Below are positions 41,808 through 50,303 of a stretch of 64,000 nucleotides of DNA, in pieces. Within the stretch, counting starts at the first letter, position 1. The number at the start of each line of letters is the position of its first letter. This DNA comes from Kitasatospora sp. NBC_00240 (GTDB lineage Bacteria; Actinomycetota; Actinomycetes; Streptomycetales; Streptomycetaceae). A program made the position numbers and the translations under genes. The stretch covers positions 62,001 through 126,000 of the forward strand of contig NZ_JAPEMU010000003.1 in assembly GCF_026342405.1 (NCBI RefSeq), given 5' to 3'. Below the pieces are notes generated by a model. That model was not told where the DNA came from. It was given only the letters and a program-made list of their open reading frames with translations, and did no database searches.

Positions 41808-42070
41808 TCAGGCCGAGGTGCCGGGCTGGACCGAGTACGACTCGTCGCAGACCACGAGGTCGCTGAGCCGCTGTCCGGTCGCCCGGTGCCTGAGGATCGG
41901 CAGCAGGTCATCGTCGGCGAACCGGCCGGCGGTGGCCCAGGTAGAGGTCGACCTCGCCGGCACCGACCAGGGCGGCGAGTTCGAGCTGGCCGCCCACCCC
42001 CCAGTCTCGGGCCGGCCGCCTGCCCGCCGGACTGCTCCTGCGGCAGCCCGGCGGTCAGGCGGCCGGTCAT
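41808..42070 (-). pseudogene. Frameshifted small gene coupled to the DnaQ-like gene
   Basis: ATG 42070 overlaps the upstream stop (ATGA). Three reading frames in turn give protein-like sequence: RLTAGLPQEQSGGQAAGPRL, then QLELAALVGAGEVDLYLGH, then RFADDDLLPILRHRATGQRL and a stop at 41808. Two net shifts are required, so it is either decayed or misread. The intact product would be about 87 residues; no family is recognised. Confidence 0.5.
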
Positions 42071-43215
42071 CCGACCAGGCTGTAGAGACGGCCGCGGGTC
42101 TTGGCCTTCTCTGTGTTCATCTCGGCGACCTTGTTCCATGCGGCGGCGGACTGCTTGCCGCGGCGGATCCAGTACCAGTGCTCGTTGATCCAGTCCCGGT
42201 GGGTGATCGACCACAAGGCCCAGGCCAGGTTCTCGCGCATGGGCTTGGTGAGTTTGCGGCCGACGGCGATGCGTTCACGGACGTCGATGTGCTGGAGGGG
42301 ACCGAGGTACTGGCAGGCGGTGAGCAGGTCCTCGTCCGTCAGCACGGTCTCGGCGGGGATCTCCCCGCTGGCCCGCAGCCGTTCGGCGACATCGCGTACC
42401 TGGTCGGGCGCGGGGAGGTCGGCCGCCGAGAGGCGGGACAGGAGGAACGAGTGCGCGTCGATGTGGGTGGGGTGCAGGATCCGACCGCCGCGGAACCGCT
42501 CCCGCCACTCGGCTGCTTCCACCTGGCGTCGTTGTCCGGTGAGTTCGGCGATGGCCTGTTCGTCCAGCGGGCCGCTGCCGCCGCTGGTCCTGTCGCGGGC
42601 GCCCCGCGCGCTTGACCCCCAGGCCAGCGTGCGGGAGGTGAGCATGTGCTGCCACAGCCGGGCGATCAGCACGGCGTCGTCACGCGGGTCGGCGTCGTGC
42701 CGGTTGGGCGAGCCCAGGTCACCCAGGCCTCGGACCCACTGCGGGTAACGGATCTTGGAGACGACGCCGAGGTTGGCGGTGACCAGAGCGGACAGGTTGC
42801 ACCCGCCGGGGTACTGCTTCCCACGCAGGCGGTGAGCGAGCGCGAGGGTGTCCACGGTGCGCGCCAGAAGCCCGTCCGGGATTTCGGTGACCATCGCCGC
42901 CGAGCGCAGGTCGCTGGTGAGCACCCCGTGTCCGACCACCAGCCGGGCCGGCCGCAGCGCCCTGATCCACGCGCTGGCCGGCCGGGTGCCTTCGATCACC
43001 TCGTCGCCGGTGAAGGCCAGCTCGCTCCCGTCCCATTCGGCGTGGACCAGGCCGACGCGGCCGATGACCCAGCCCTCGGGTGGCGCGGGCGCCACCCCCT
43101 TGCCGTGCGCCCGGGATCCGCGCTCGTAGTCGACGTCGCAGAAGACCACGGGCACCGGCCGCCCGCGGCGTACCCCGTCCGCCCGTTCCCGGCGCAGTCG
43201 TGCCGCCTTACCCAT
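42067..43215 (-). CDS. DnaQ/RNase H-fold protein
   Basis: 382 residues from ATG 43215. The N-terminal domain matches a DEDD exonuclease layout loosely: VVFCDVDYERG (Exo I-like), VVGHGVLTSDLRSA (Exo II-like), LSALVTANLGVVSKIRYP, and HDADPRDDAVLIARLWQHM (Exo III-like H and D). The C-terminal half is helical with a basic end (WYWIRRGKQSAAAWNKVAEM). It is probably a nuclease or nuclease-derived fold; one or more catalytic acids are not certain. It is coupled to the small broken gene at 41808. Confidence 0.72.
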   Translation of the reverse strand: MGKAARLRRERADGVRRGRPVPVVFCDVDYERGSRAHGKGVAPAPPEGWVIGRVGLVHAEWDGSELAFTGDEVIEGTRPASAWIRALRPARLVVGHGVLTSDLRSAAMVTEIPDGLLARTVDTLALAHRLRGKQYPGGCNLSALVTANLGVVSKIRYPQWVRGLGDLGSPNRHDADPRDDAVLIARLWQHMLTSRTLAWGSSARGARDRTSGGSGPLDEQAIAELTGQRRQVEAAEWRERFRGGRILHPTHIDAHSFLLSRLSAADLPAPDQVRDVAERLRASGEIPAETVLTDEDLLTACQYLGPLQHIDVRERIAVGRKLTKPMRENLAWALWSITHRDWINEHWYWIRRGKQSAAAWNKVAEMNTEKAKTRGRLYSLVG

Positions 43216-43323
43216 CAGCCACTCCTTGTGTCGATCCGACTACACAGAGGATTGTGGCGCGGCGGACTGACACACCGGCCCGGCTGAGGGCGCCAACCTC
43301 GGCCGGGCCGCGCGATGGCAGGC

Positions 43324-44029
43324 TCACGCGGCAGCGCGGTCCTCATCGAGGTCCGCGTCGAGTGCGTCGTACAGGTGGGCGCCGTGGGCCCACCTCTTCA
43401 GGGTCCGCCGGCCCACCAGCGCCAGGTCCTGGTGGTCGCCCAGTGCCCTGGCGTGCGCCGTGAAGCCGTTGAGACCGACCATGACGGGTACCTCGGCGTG
43501 GTGCACGGGCCGGGCGGTGCCGTTGAACATCTGCACGTCCGGGGAGCCGACCGGCTTGGCGTAGTGCTTGCACTGCACGACGACCTTGCGGCCGAGGTGG
43601 TCGTAGGCGATGACGTCCGCGCCGAGGTCGCCGCGGCGCCCGGAGTGCTCGACCCGGGTGAAACCGGCCCCGGGCGAGCAGGGCGGCGCACGCCTTCTCG
43701 AACTCGGTCGGATGCATCGCGTCCAGGTGGCGCATCCGGTAGACCGGGCCTGCCAGTTCCTCCTCCTGGTCCTCGTCGTCGAAGTCGTCGTAGTGGACAT
43801 ACCCGCGCGGAGTGAAGAGCCTGACCAGCAGGACGGCGGCGAGTACGACCGGGCTGGCGATGAACGCCGACCACCAGGGGTGGCCGGCGATCCAGCCCCA
43901 CACGTCCGCGCTGAGCCAGTGCCAGAACGTGGTGGACAGCCACTGCCAGAACACCTTGGCGGCGGCCACGGCCAGCACCGCCCCGGCGAGGAACTTCAGC
44001 AGCGGATCGAACGTGCCGTCGTCGCGCAC
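43324..44029 (-). pseudogene. Frameshifted membrane Mrr-like endonuclease (cassette B, second gene)
   Basis: From GTG 44029 (GGAGGG upstream) the frame gives two membrane helices and the Trp loop (WGWIAGHPWWSAFIASP), as in the cassette A gene at 25019. At the CCCC run 43668-43671 the frame is lost; skipping one base restores LLARAGFTRVEHSGRRGDLG, ADVIAYDHLGRKVVVQCKH and a stop at 43324. The catalytic D...QxK is intact after the shift. A one-base insertion in a homopolymer can be either genuine or a base-calling error. Confidence 0.8.
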
Positions 44030-44066
44030 GGCGGCCCTCCTTGTCTCGTCGGTGGGGCGAAGCGGG

Positions 44067-44750
44067 TCAGGCAGCCGGTCGGCCGAGCCCGCGCCTGGAC
44101 GTGCGGGCCGGCAGCCGCAGCAGGTCGTGGAGGGCGACGCCGTGCTCGGCCCACAGGCGGAGCCGGTCACGGTCGACCCAGTGCACGTGGTGCTTGTCGC
44201 CCCACGCCTTGGCGTCGCGGGTGAAGGAGCCGTTGGTGACCACGGCCGCGATGTCGGCACCGTGCGCGGGACCGGCGGTCCCCTTGACCTGGTACATCAC
44301 CTGGGAGCCGACCTTCGCGCCGACCTTGGTGTGCTTGGCCTGGAGCACGATCCGACCCAGGGCGGGGTGCTGGCCGATCACGTCGGCGGCCTGATCGCCC
44401 TGCTGGCCTACCTTCCGGGCGCTCCAGCCGTCGCGGACCAGCAGGTCCCGCAGCGCGAACTCGAACTCCTGGTCCCCGAGGGCGTCGATGCCGGCCAGGC
44501 TGAGCCGCAACGTCGCCAGCCGCTCGGCCCGCACCCGGGCCGCGGCATGGCGCCGCACCCACCAGGCCGCCGCGCCGACAGCGGCCACGCCCGCGAGCGC
44601 CGCCAGGACCGGCCAGTTACGGGCGGCGGTACGGGCCGCGGCCGCGGCCGCCTGGGCGAGCCAGACGAGCGCTGCGAGGGCAACGGCTGCGGCCGCGAGG
44701 AGTTCGGTGGCGCCTCGCGGCCGACGCAGCCGGCGCCGCCTGCGGGCCAT
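44067..44750 (-). CDS. Membrane-anchored Mrr-like endonuclease (cassette B, first gene)
   Basis: 227 residues from ATG 44750, sharing the A of the upstream TGA (TGATG). Arg-rich start, two Ala-rich membrane helices, then an Mrr domain: DALGDQEFEFALRDLLVRDG, GQQGDQAADVIGQHPA, IVLQAKHTKVGAKVGSQVMY and VVTNGSFTRDAKAWGDKHH. Same length and nearly the same C-terminal domain as 25814-26497. It ends 37 bases before the frameshifted second gene. Confidence 0.87.
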   Translation of the reverse strand: MARRRRRLRRPRGATELLAAAAVALAALVWLAQAAAAAARTAARNWPVLAALAGVAAVGAAAWWVRRHAAARVRAERLATLRLSLAGIDALGDQEFEFALRDLLVRDGWSARKVGQQGDQAADVIGQHPALGRIVLQAKHTKVGAKVGSQVMYQVKGTAGPAHGADIAAVVTNGSFTRDAKAWGDKHHVHWVDRDRLRLWAEHGVALHDLLRLPARTSRRGLGRPAA

Positions 44751-44950
44751 CAGCGCGCCGCGGGGGCGGAGGCGGGCGCCGGCGTGCTCGGCGTGGTCGT
44801 GCTGGTGTCGCTGAAGCCGATGAAGTGCCCCCACAGCCACACCAGCGCGCAGATCCCGGCGATCGTCCAGCCGCTCATCTTCTTCGCGCTCGGGCGCGGG
44901 TTGCGGCGGATGTGGCTGCGGACGACGTGGTATCCCTCGGGTACCGGCAT
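44750..44950 (-). CDS. Small single-pass membrane protein (cassette B)
   Basis: 66 residues from ATG 44950. EGYHVVRSHIRRNPRPSAKK is the same as in the cassette A protein, followed by a helix (GWTIAGICALVWLWGHFIGF) and a Thr/Ser/Pro/Ala tail. Ribosome site GGGAGGGG upstream. Sequence conservation is highest in the cytosolic basic part and the membrane helix, suggesting that these contact the partner nucleases. Confidence 0.83.
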   Translation of the reverse strand: MPVPEGYHVVRSHIRRNPRPSAKKMSGWTIAGICALVWLWGHFIGFSDTSTTTPSTPAPASAPAAR

Positions 44951-45000
44951 CGGACTGTTCCCCTCCCGTCGGCGGACCGCACCGCGCGGCCCGTCTGGCC

Positions 45001-45025
45001 ATTGATGTATCAGCGCCCCACGACA
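45001..45025 (-). promoter_or_regulatory. Conserved promoter-like element upstream of cassette B
   Basis: Read leftward, CTGTCGTGGGGCGCTGATAC then ATCAAT, matching the element at 26745-26768. TGATACAT is a good extended -10. The surrounding stretch 44951-45330 holds no other recognised feature. Confidence 0.5.
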
Positions 45026-45330
45026 GGAACTGGCAGATCATCAACACGCGATCACCGGACCGGGCGTGTTCCGGACATCGCGCCGCGGCGGGTTGCCTAC
45101 AGTCGTGGATCCGCGCACCGACCATGACCTTGCGTGATCGAACGAACCCATGGAGCGAACGGTCGAAGGCGTGCGCGCGGTTCGGCTGACCGGGGGCCGG
45201 CAGGCATGTCCTGGCCTGCGGTGATGTCGGGCAGCCTTGGCCCGGGGCGACCTGGTCATGGATATGGCGAGAACTGGCGGCGTACTCCGGTGGTGCGGGC
45301 TGGAGTTGCTCGCGCCGGATCCGCCGGTGT

Positions 45331-45432
45331 CGCAACGAGCGGGAGGACGCCAGCGCGCTGGACGACTTCTACGAGCAGTTCGACATCCCCGAAGGGGAAG
45401 GCGAGGAGATCATCGCGCCTGTTTCGTTCTAG
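45331..45432 (+). pseudogene. C-terminal fragment of an unidentified gene
   Basis: RNEREDASALDDFYEQFDIP, then EGEGEEIIAPVSF and a stop at 45430. Acidic, protein-like and in good codon bias, but with no start. It is probably the surviving tail of a gene whose front was lost in the decayed region. Confidence 0.45.
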
Positions 45433-46266
45433 CCGAACACCCGCGCGGGCGGGCGCCAGGTGTCGACCAGATGCTGGCGCTCCTCCGCCCACCAGGCGGG
45501 TGTCCTCGGCGAGGGTGACCGGCCGCAGGCCCAGCTGCCGGCCGCCGATCCGGCCGCCGTGCCGCTCCAGGTGGGCGAGCACCCGGCAGCCTCAGTGTGG
45601 CGGACCTGCGACAGGGACTTCCAGGCGCCAGCCGCGAAGTGTTCGGCGCGGCAGCGGACGTCGTCCTGGACACCCCGGCGCCACTTGAAGTGGTGCACGA
45701 CGATCGGCGGCCGGGTGCCCTGTGGTTGCCGGAGGTGACCTGCACGGTCGAGCGGACGAGGACGATCTCGCGGAGGTCGCCGCAGACTACGCATCGGGCA
45801 ACGAATCCGCCGAGCGGATAGGCCGCGTCCGGGCCGGTGACAGTGTCGAAGCCGGTGAGGGCGCCGTCGGCTGCGACGCGATCCAGCATCAGGCCGCGGA
45901 CCGTGCCGCATCCGGCCTGCTCGGCGTCGGCCAGGGCGACGGCGACGCCGGCCGGGTAGGTCTGCAGTTCGGCGGAGTCGGCGAGTAGGTGCCAGCCCTC
46001 GCCCGCGCTGCGGCGGAGCTCGTCGCGCAGGGCGCCGTTGGTGGGCTCGTGCCACGGCGCCCGGTGGAGACGATCCGCGCGGTGAGATCGAGGTCGCGGC
46101 AGGCGGTGTCCAGGGCCTCGCGTCCGTCGGCAGCAACATGGTCGGGGACGTGGAAGCCCAGGTGGAAGCGGGTGATGCCGAGCGCGCGGTAGCGCGTGGC
46201 GAAGGCCGTCCGCAACTCGGGTTCGACAGGACCGATCACCGCGATCAGCGGCGGGTCGAGTGTCAT
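45429..46266 (-). pseudogene. Frameshifted glycosyltransferase-family-2/92-like gene
   Basis: ATG 46266 overlaps the stop of the preceding gene (ATGA). Translation must change frame about four times: AFATRYRALGITRFHLGFHV ... / APWHEPTNGALRDELRRSAG ... FVARCVVCGDLREIVLVRST ... GNHR / VVHHFKWRRGVQDDVRCRAE / VLAHLERHGGRIGGRQLGLR / WWAEERQHLVDTW, stop 45429. The combination of LLADSAELQTYP, GNH and HHFKWRRGV recalls GT2/GT92-type glycosyltransferases. No complete product is expected from this sequence. Confidence 0.62.
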
Positions 46267-46838
46267 CGGGTGAGGTCTCCGGTCAGCCGGGTGTAGGTGT
46301 CGGTGAGGAACGCGGTCTGCTCGGCAGCGGTGGGCAGGCCCAGCGCGCGGGCATCCTCCGCTGGGGGACGGCGGGGCGCGTTGAGGTGGGCAGTGGCAGT
46401 GGCGAGGGCGTGCGCGAGGTCGACGGAGTCGCCGACGGTGAACAGTCGAGCCCAGCCGGTGCCGGCCAGCGCCCGGGTGAGGGCTCGGACGTGGTCGGAG
46501 GCCAGCAACGGCACCTGGAGGCGTACGGCATCCGTGACCAGGCCGGATTCCTTAGCCACCCCGGCCCAGCGGGCCACGACGACCAGACGGCGGCCGCATA
46601 CACGGCCCGGATCTCCGCTTCTTCGGCCCAGCGCTCGATGAGGTGGAGCCACACGTGCGCGACCGCCCGCAGCTCGTCCAGCAGGTGGCCGGCGACCAGC
46701 AGGTGCAGAGGCTTCCGACACCGACCCAGCAGCAGCTCCGCGCCCGGCACCCACCAGCAGGCGGGCGGACATCCCATCGCGGCCAGCCCACGCCAACCCG
46801 GTCACCGCAGAGCACCGGTCCCCACGCCGCCCGATCAC
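46263..46838 (-). pseudogene. Frameshifted glycosyltransferase-like gene
   Basis: ATG 46838 overlaps the stop of the Cys-rich gene (ATGA). The protein-like segments lie in different frames: RKPLHLLVAGHLLDELRAVA ... RWAEEAEIRAVYAA, then RLVVVARWAGVAKESGLVTD, AVRLQVPLLASDHVRALTRA and VGDSVDLAHALATATAH to the stop at 46263. The last part has the order of the C-terminal half of a group 1-type glycosyltransferase (weak). At least one shift is needed near 46590. Confidence 0.5.
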
Positions 46839-47407
46839 GACAGCCCGATCAGCAGCTCGGAGTCGGTCGCACCGTCGAAGATCAGCGGCGCACCGTGCCC
46901 AAAGCGCTCATATCCCTCGTCCTGCTGACGGACGCCCAGGTGCTGCCAGCCCAGACCGTGCGGATCCGGGCAGACCTCCTCCCGGTGCCAGGTCCAGCAG
47001 CCGACGACAGAGCAGCGATTGAGCCCAGCGCACTGCGGGCACAGGGTGTCGCCGAGCCGACCCACCGGTCGTCCGCAGCAGCCGTCCTTGCCGATGCACT
47101 CGGCGTCCGCGGAAACGCCCTCGCGAATGGCCAACCGGTTGGCCACGGAGTCGGCCTCCCGACGCCGGCCAGCGTTCTCACGGGCGAGCTGCGCCCGCTT
47201 GGCGTCCCAGTAGACGTCTCCCGCCTCGGCCTCCTCGCGATGGGTGGCGCGCCAGACGGTCAGGCCCGCCCCGCGGCTCTCCTCGCGGAGGAAGTGGCAC
47301 CGCTCGCAGCGCTCGCCGGTGCTGCATCGATGTCTTGAGTCGCCCGCAGCTCTGTGGATCACATGCGCCAAATATCGTGTTGATGGCGCACGTGCGATCA
47401 GGAGCAT
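46835..47407 (-). CDS. Cysteine-rich hypothetical protein
   Basis: 190 residues from ATG 47407, with AGGGGA upstream. Cys/His clusters: CSTGERCERCHF (about residues 28-39), CIGKDGCCGRPVG, CPQCAGLNRCSVVGCWTWH and CPDPHGLGW, so several zinc sites are likely. A helical Arg/Glu stretch (WDAKRAQLARENAGRRREAD) separates them. No family recognised. The downstream gene overlaps its stop by ATGA, making a three-gene coupled run whose later members are frameshifted. Confidence 0.65.
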   Translation of the reverse strand: MLLIARAPSTRYLAHVIHRAAGDSRHRCSTGERCERCHFLREESRGAGLTVWRATHREEAEAGDVYWDAKRAQLARENAGRRREADSVANRLAIREGVSADAECIGKDGCCGRPVGRLGDTLCPQCAGLNRCSVVGCWTWHREEVCPDPHGLGWQHLGVRQQDEGYERFGHGAPLIFDGATDSELLIGLS

Positions 47408-48075
47408 CGATTCCCCTCTCCGCCGGGACGTGAGGTGGTCGGTGTGCCGGAAGTGCCGCACAGGCGCCCATGCAGGCGCACGCACTGCCATGCGGGTCGC
47501 CATGCGGGTCGCCATGCGAGAGTTGTGAACTTGTGAAATGACTGCACCCCTGTCCGCCTCGAGAGCCCTACTTCGCGCCGGGTCGAGCGTGACCATCTAC
47601 GGGTCGCCACCAGCAACGTACACCCGAGAGGGGGATCGGGAGCAGAGTCCAGCTGACCCGCGAGCTGTGGCTGGTTACGCTGTTGCGTCCCAAGCTCCAG
47701 CGTCAGCACGACGTGGTCGAACGGGGCATGCTCGAATGACCTGGAGTGCCCGCCAGCGCAGATAACCACGACGTGGACGTACTAATCCTGCTTCTCGTCG
47801 AGCGACAGGCTGCGAGAGACAGGCCGTTGCCCGCGGGGTGAGCCGGCGGATCCGCGCCATTCGTCAACGAGAGCGCGTTCAGGCCGGTCGTGCTCCGGGC
47901 GGAGCTGCGCCGACGTGGCAGGCGAGTTGGCGCACATCCACTTGGTCCGACTTGTAGAGTGCGAACCCCGTACGCCACGCGCCCCCGCTGGAGCTGATTG
48001 TGCACGTGCTCGTTGCTCGTATCCGAGCGGTCGGTGGGCGGGAGCTTCGCTTCCGAGCCGGAGCGGAGGTGGCCC
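47408..48075. other. Divergent intergenic region
   Basis: About 670 bases between the Cys-rich gene and the Nudix gene. Apart from the 12-bp tandem repeat nothing with protein-like composition and a ribosome site was seen. Confidence 0.45.
47487..47520 (+). repeat. 12-bp tandem repeat
   Basis: GCCATGCGGGTC occurs twice, then GCCATGCGAG, 80 bases upstream of the leftward Cys-rich gene. Read leftward it would give a repeated MAT/RMA string in a non-coding extension of that gene. Confidence 0.6.
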
Positions 48076-48636
48076 GTGGCGATCAGTGATGCCGTCATCT
48101 CGGACGCCCTCGCCTTCTACCTTGAACGCTTCCCGGAAGAGGCCGAGCAGTTGTCCGAGCCGCTGCGGCTCCTCGGCCAGGGCGCGGGCTTCGCCTCCCG
48201 GCGCAGCTTCCCCATGCACGTGACCGTCGGCGCGCTCCTCGTCCGCGACGATTCCGAGATCCTGCTCATCGAACACCTCGCCTACGGGATCACTTTGCAG
48301 CCCGGAGGCCATCTCGAGCCGACCGACATCACGCTGACTGCGGCAGCGGTGCGCGAGCTGACGGAGGAGACCGGCATCGACGGGAGCCAGATCTCCCTGG
48401 TCTCGTCGGTTCCCGCCTACGTTGACTACGGCATGGTGCCGGCCAGGCCCGAGAAGGACGAACCGGAGCATTACCACCTGGACATCGGGTACGCCTTCAC
48501 GACGGACCGCGCCGAGGTCGGTCAGATCCAGGAGACGGAGGTGACCGGCGCCAGCTGGTACTCGCTGGATCTGGCCGAGCGTCTCGTCGGACATCGCGTC
48601 GCGCGGGCAATCAGCGCACCGGCCAAGGCCCGCTGA
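48076..48636 (+). CDS. Nudix hydrolase
   Basis: 186 residues from GTG 48076, with GGAGG at 48065-48069. The Nudix box reads GGHLEPTDITLTAAAVREL then TEETGI: REL(T)EETGI is canonical, while the spacing to the first Glu is shorter than GX5E, as in the PGGHLE subgroup. Nudix enzymes cleave nucleoside-diphosphate-X bonds. The C-terminal half has YAFTTDRAEV and ETEVTGASWYSLDLAE, typical for a Nudix fold. Its stop lies near the remains of a DsbA-type gene on the other strand. Confidence 0.88.
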   Translation: MAISDAVISDALAFYLERFPEEAEQLSEPLRLLGQGAGFASRRSFPMHVTVGALLVRDDSEILLIEHLAYGITLQPGGHLEPTDITLTAAAVRELTEETGIDGSQISLVSSVPAYVDYGMVPARPEKDEPEHYHLDIGYAFTTDRAEVGQIQETEVTGASWYSLDLAERLVGHRVARAISAPAKAR

Positions 48637-48739
48637 GCCCGGTCGGGGCTCCCTTGGACCCGGGGCGCTGCGCGCGCCTCCGCAGCCGTCCCACGCCTTC
48701 CCGTTGAAGCAGCTGCGCGCAGTCGGCGTGGGCGGTCAC

Positions 48740-49305
48740 GCCGCGCTTTCGCCCGGCGTCTCGCACCGGTCGGCCGGGCGGCGACCAGGGCCAGGCCGTC
48801 CCAGAGCGTTCCGGCGGCCTCGCCGCGGGGCCTGCCGGAGTACGGGGCCGAACAGCGCCGTCCCGGCGACGCGAAGCACGGGCGTCCCAACGTCGAGGCC
48901 GACCTGATGGCAGGTTCGTCTCGGCGAGCGCCTCGGTGATCACGGTGAGGTCCTCGCGACGGCGCTGGTTGTGCAGCCGAGTGCCGATGGCGGTGTACAG
49001 CGGGCCAAGGACGTCGCGGCCGGCGTGTTCGGCCGCGACCGCGCAGACCCGCACCGAGCCCCAGGCCGTCTCCATGAGCGCGCGGTAGTCGTTGCTGAGT
49101 CCTTGCACGCGCTGTTCAAGGTTGAGGTAGGCCAGCGACATGATCCGCCAGTCCGCGCGCACCGGCCGGACCTGTTCGACTTCCAGGAGCCAGCGTGAGG
49201 TGCTCCACGCTCCGCGAGGCGCAGGGCGACCGCGTCGCGCGCGCTGGCGATCGTGTCGCACGCCTGTACGAGAGCGGCTCCGGGCGGATGCGCGATCTCG
49301 GTCAT
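48740..49305 (-). pseudogene. DsbA-type (mycothiol-dependent nitroreductase-like) remnant
   Basis: After a short unrelated start at ATG 49305 (MTEIAHPPGAALVQACDTI), a shift near 49205 gives SRWLLEVEQVRPVRADWRIM, SLAYLNLEQRVQGLSNDYRA, WGSVRVCAVAAEHAGRDVLG and PLYTAIGTRLHNQRRREDL, then another shift gives HQVGLDVGTPVLRVAGTALF, GPVLRQAPRGEAAGTLWDGL. This order fits the Rv2466c-type DsbA family. The N-terminal CPWC-type active site is missing and the C-terminus runs out without a proper end, so it is dead. Confidence 0.6.
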
Positions 49306-49910
49306 GCCTGCACGGTAGCGGTGACACGTTCGTTGAGGTCGACCGCGCCAGGGAGCCGGCGGTGGTCGGCTGCCCGGCGCGAGGTCAGCACGCCGCTGAG
49401 GGCAACGGCCTGCCGTCCGAGAACGACGCCCTCGTGCGGGTCCCCCCGGCGCATGGTCAACGAGGCCAGTTTCGTTGCCGAAATGGCCCGGGACCGGGGG
49501 AAGGCATCGCCGTGGCCGTGGACGGCGGTTCGGAAACGCTGCTCGGCCTGGGCCGGGCTGTAGGCCTCCATGCCGACGGCGAGATCGGAAAGGGCGTCGG
49601 CGGTGTCGCCGTTGTGCTGGGCCTCGTCCGAGTACGTCATCCAGGGAGGATCGTCTTGGGGCCGACGGCGACGAGCAGGATGCTGCCGCTGGCGGGGCCG
49701 GGGTCGGCGAGGGCCGCGTCCAGGGTGGCGTGGTGGTACGGGCAGCCGAGGAGGGTGGCGGCGAGTGCGCCGATCGCGCCGCGCGTCGCCGCTGGACAGG
49801 AGCGGAACGGCGCCACCGGCGGCGATGTCGCGGGCTTGGCGCAGGTTCGTGGTCCAGGCGTAGCCGTCGAGCAGGCCGGGCGGGTCGGGGAGGGCTCTCA
49901 TGAAGCTCAT
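49302..49910 (-). pseudogene. Remnant: TPR-regulator tail plus unknown fragment
   Basis: Two protein-like stretches lie in alternate frames. From 49910: YAWTTNLRQARDIAAGGAVP, then (shift) ALAATLLGCPYHHATLDAAL ... SILLVAVGPKTILPG. Further on: YSDEAQHNGDTADALSDLAV, HGDAFPRSRAISATKLASLT and MRRGDPHEGVVLGRQAVALS, stop at 49302; the latter resembles the C-terminal TPRs of the XRE-TPR regulators encoded elsewhere in this window. ATGA overlap with the DsbA remnant. Confidence 0.5.
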
Positions 49911-50303
49911 GCCTCCCGAGTGTGGTCAGGTGCGCAGCGGACCGGCCGGCTGGTGGGCGCGAGGGTCTGGGCGAGTCGTTCGGCGGCGGCCCGGGCGAGC
50001 AAGGGTGGGCGCAGCCACCGCCGACTACTTGCCGACTGGCCTGGTTCCCACCGGCACCAGCGACTGCGAGGCCGCCTGGTGCGGATAGGGGCCGCCCGGA
50101 GCTGGTGGCGGCGTGCCGAATCGGCTCCGTTCGCCTGCGGTGGGCCGGTACTCTGTGGGACGCGTCGGCGAATTGGTCTGGCGCCAACTGGGCCGACTCA
50201 AAAGGTAATCGGCGATGACCGTACCGCCCCGGGTCGGAACTCGTGCTTCCGGATGCGCCATGGCCATCCGCTTGGCAAGGCCTATCCTCGGAGGTCGTTC
50301 GTG
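49911..50303. other. Divergent intergenic region before the regulator operon
   Basis: About 390 bases. No gene is supported. The promoter of the 50.3-54.4 kb operon should lie at its right end, before GGAGG at 50290-50294. Confidence 0.45.
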
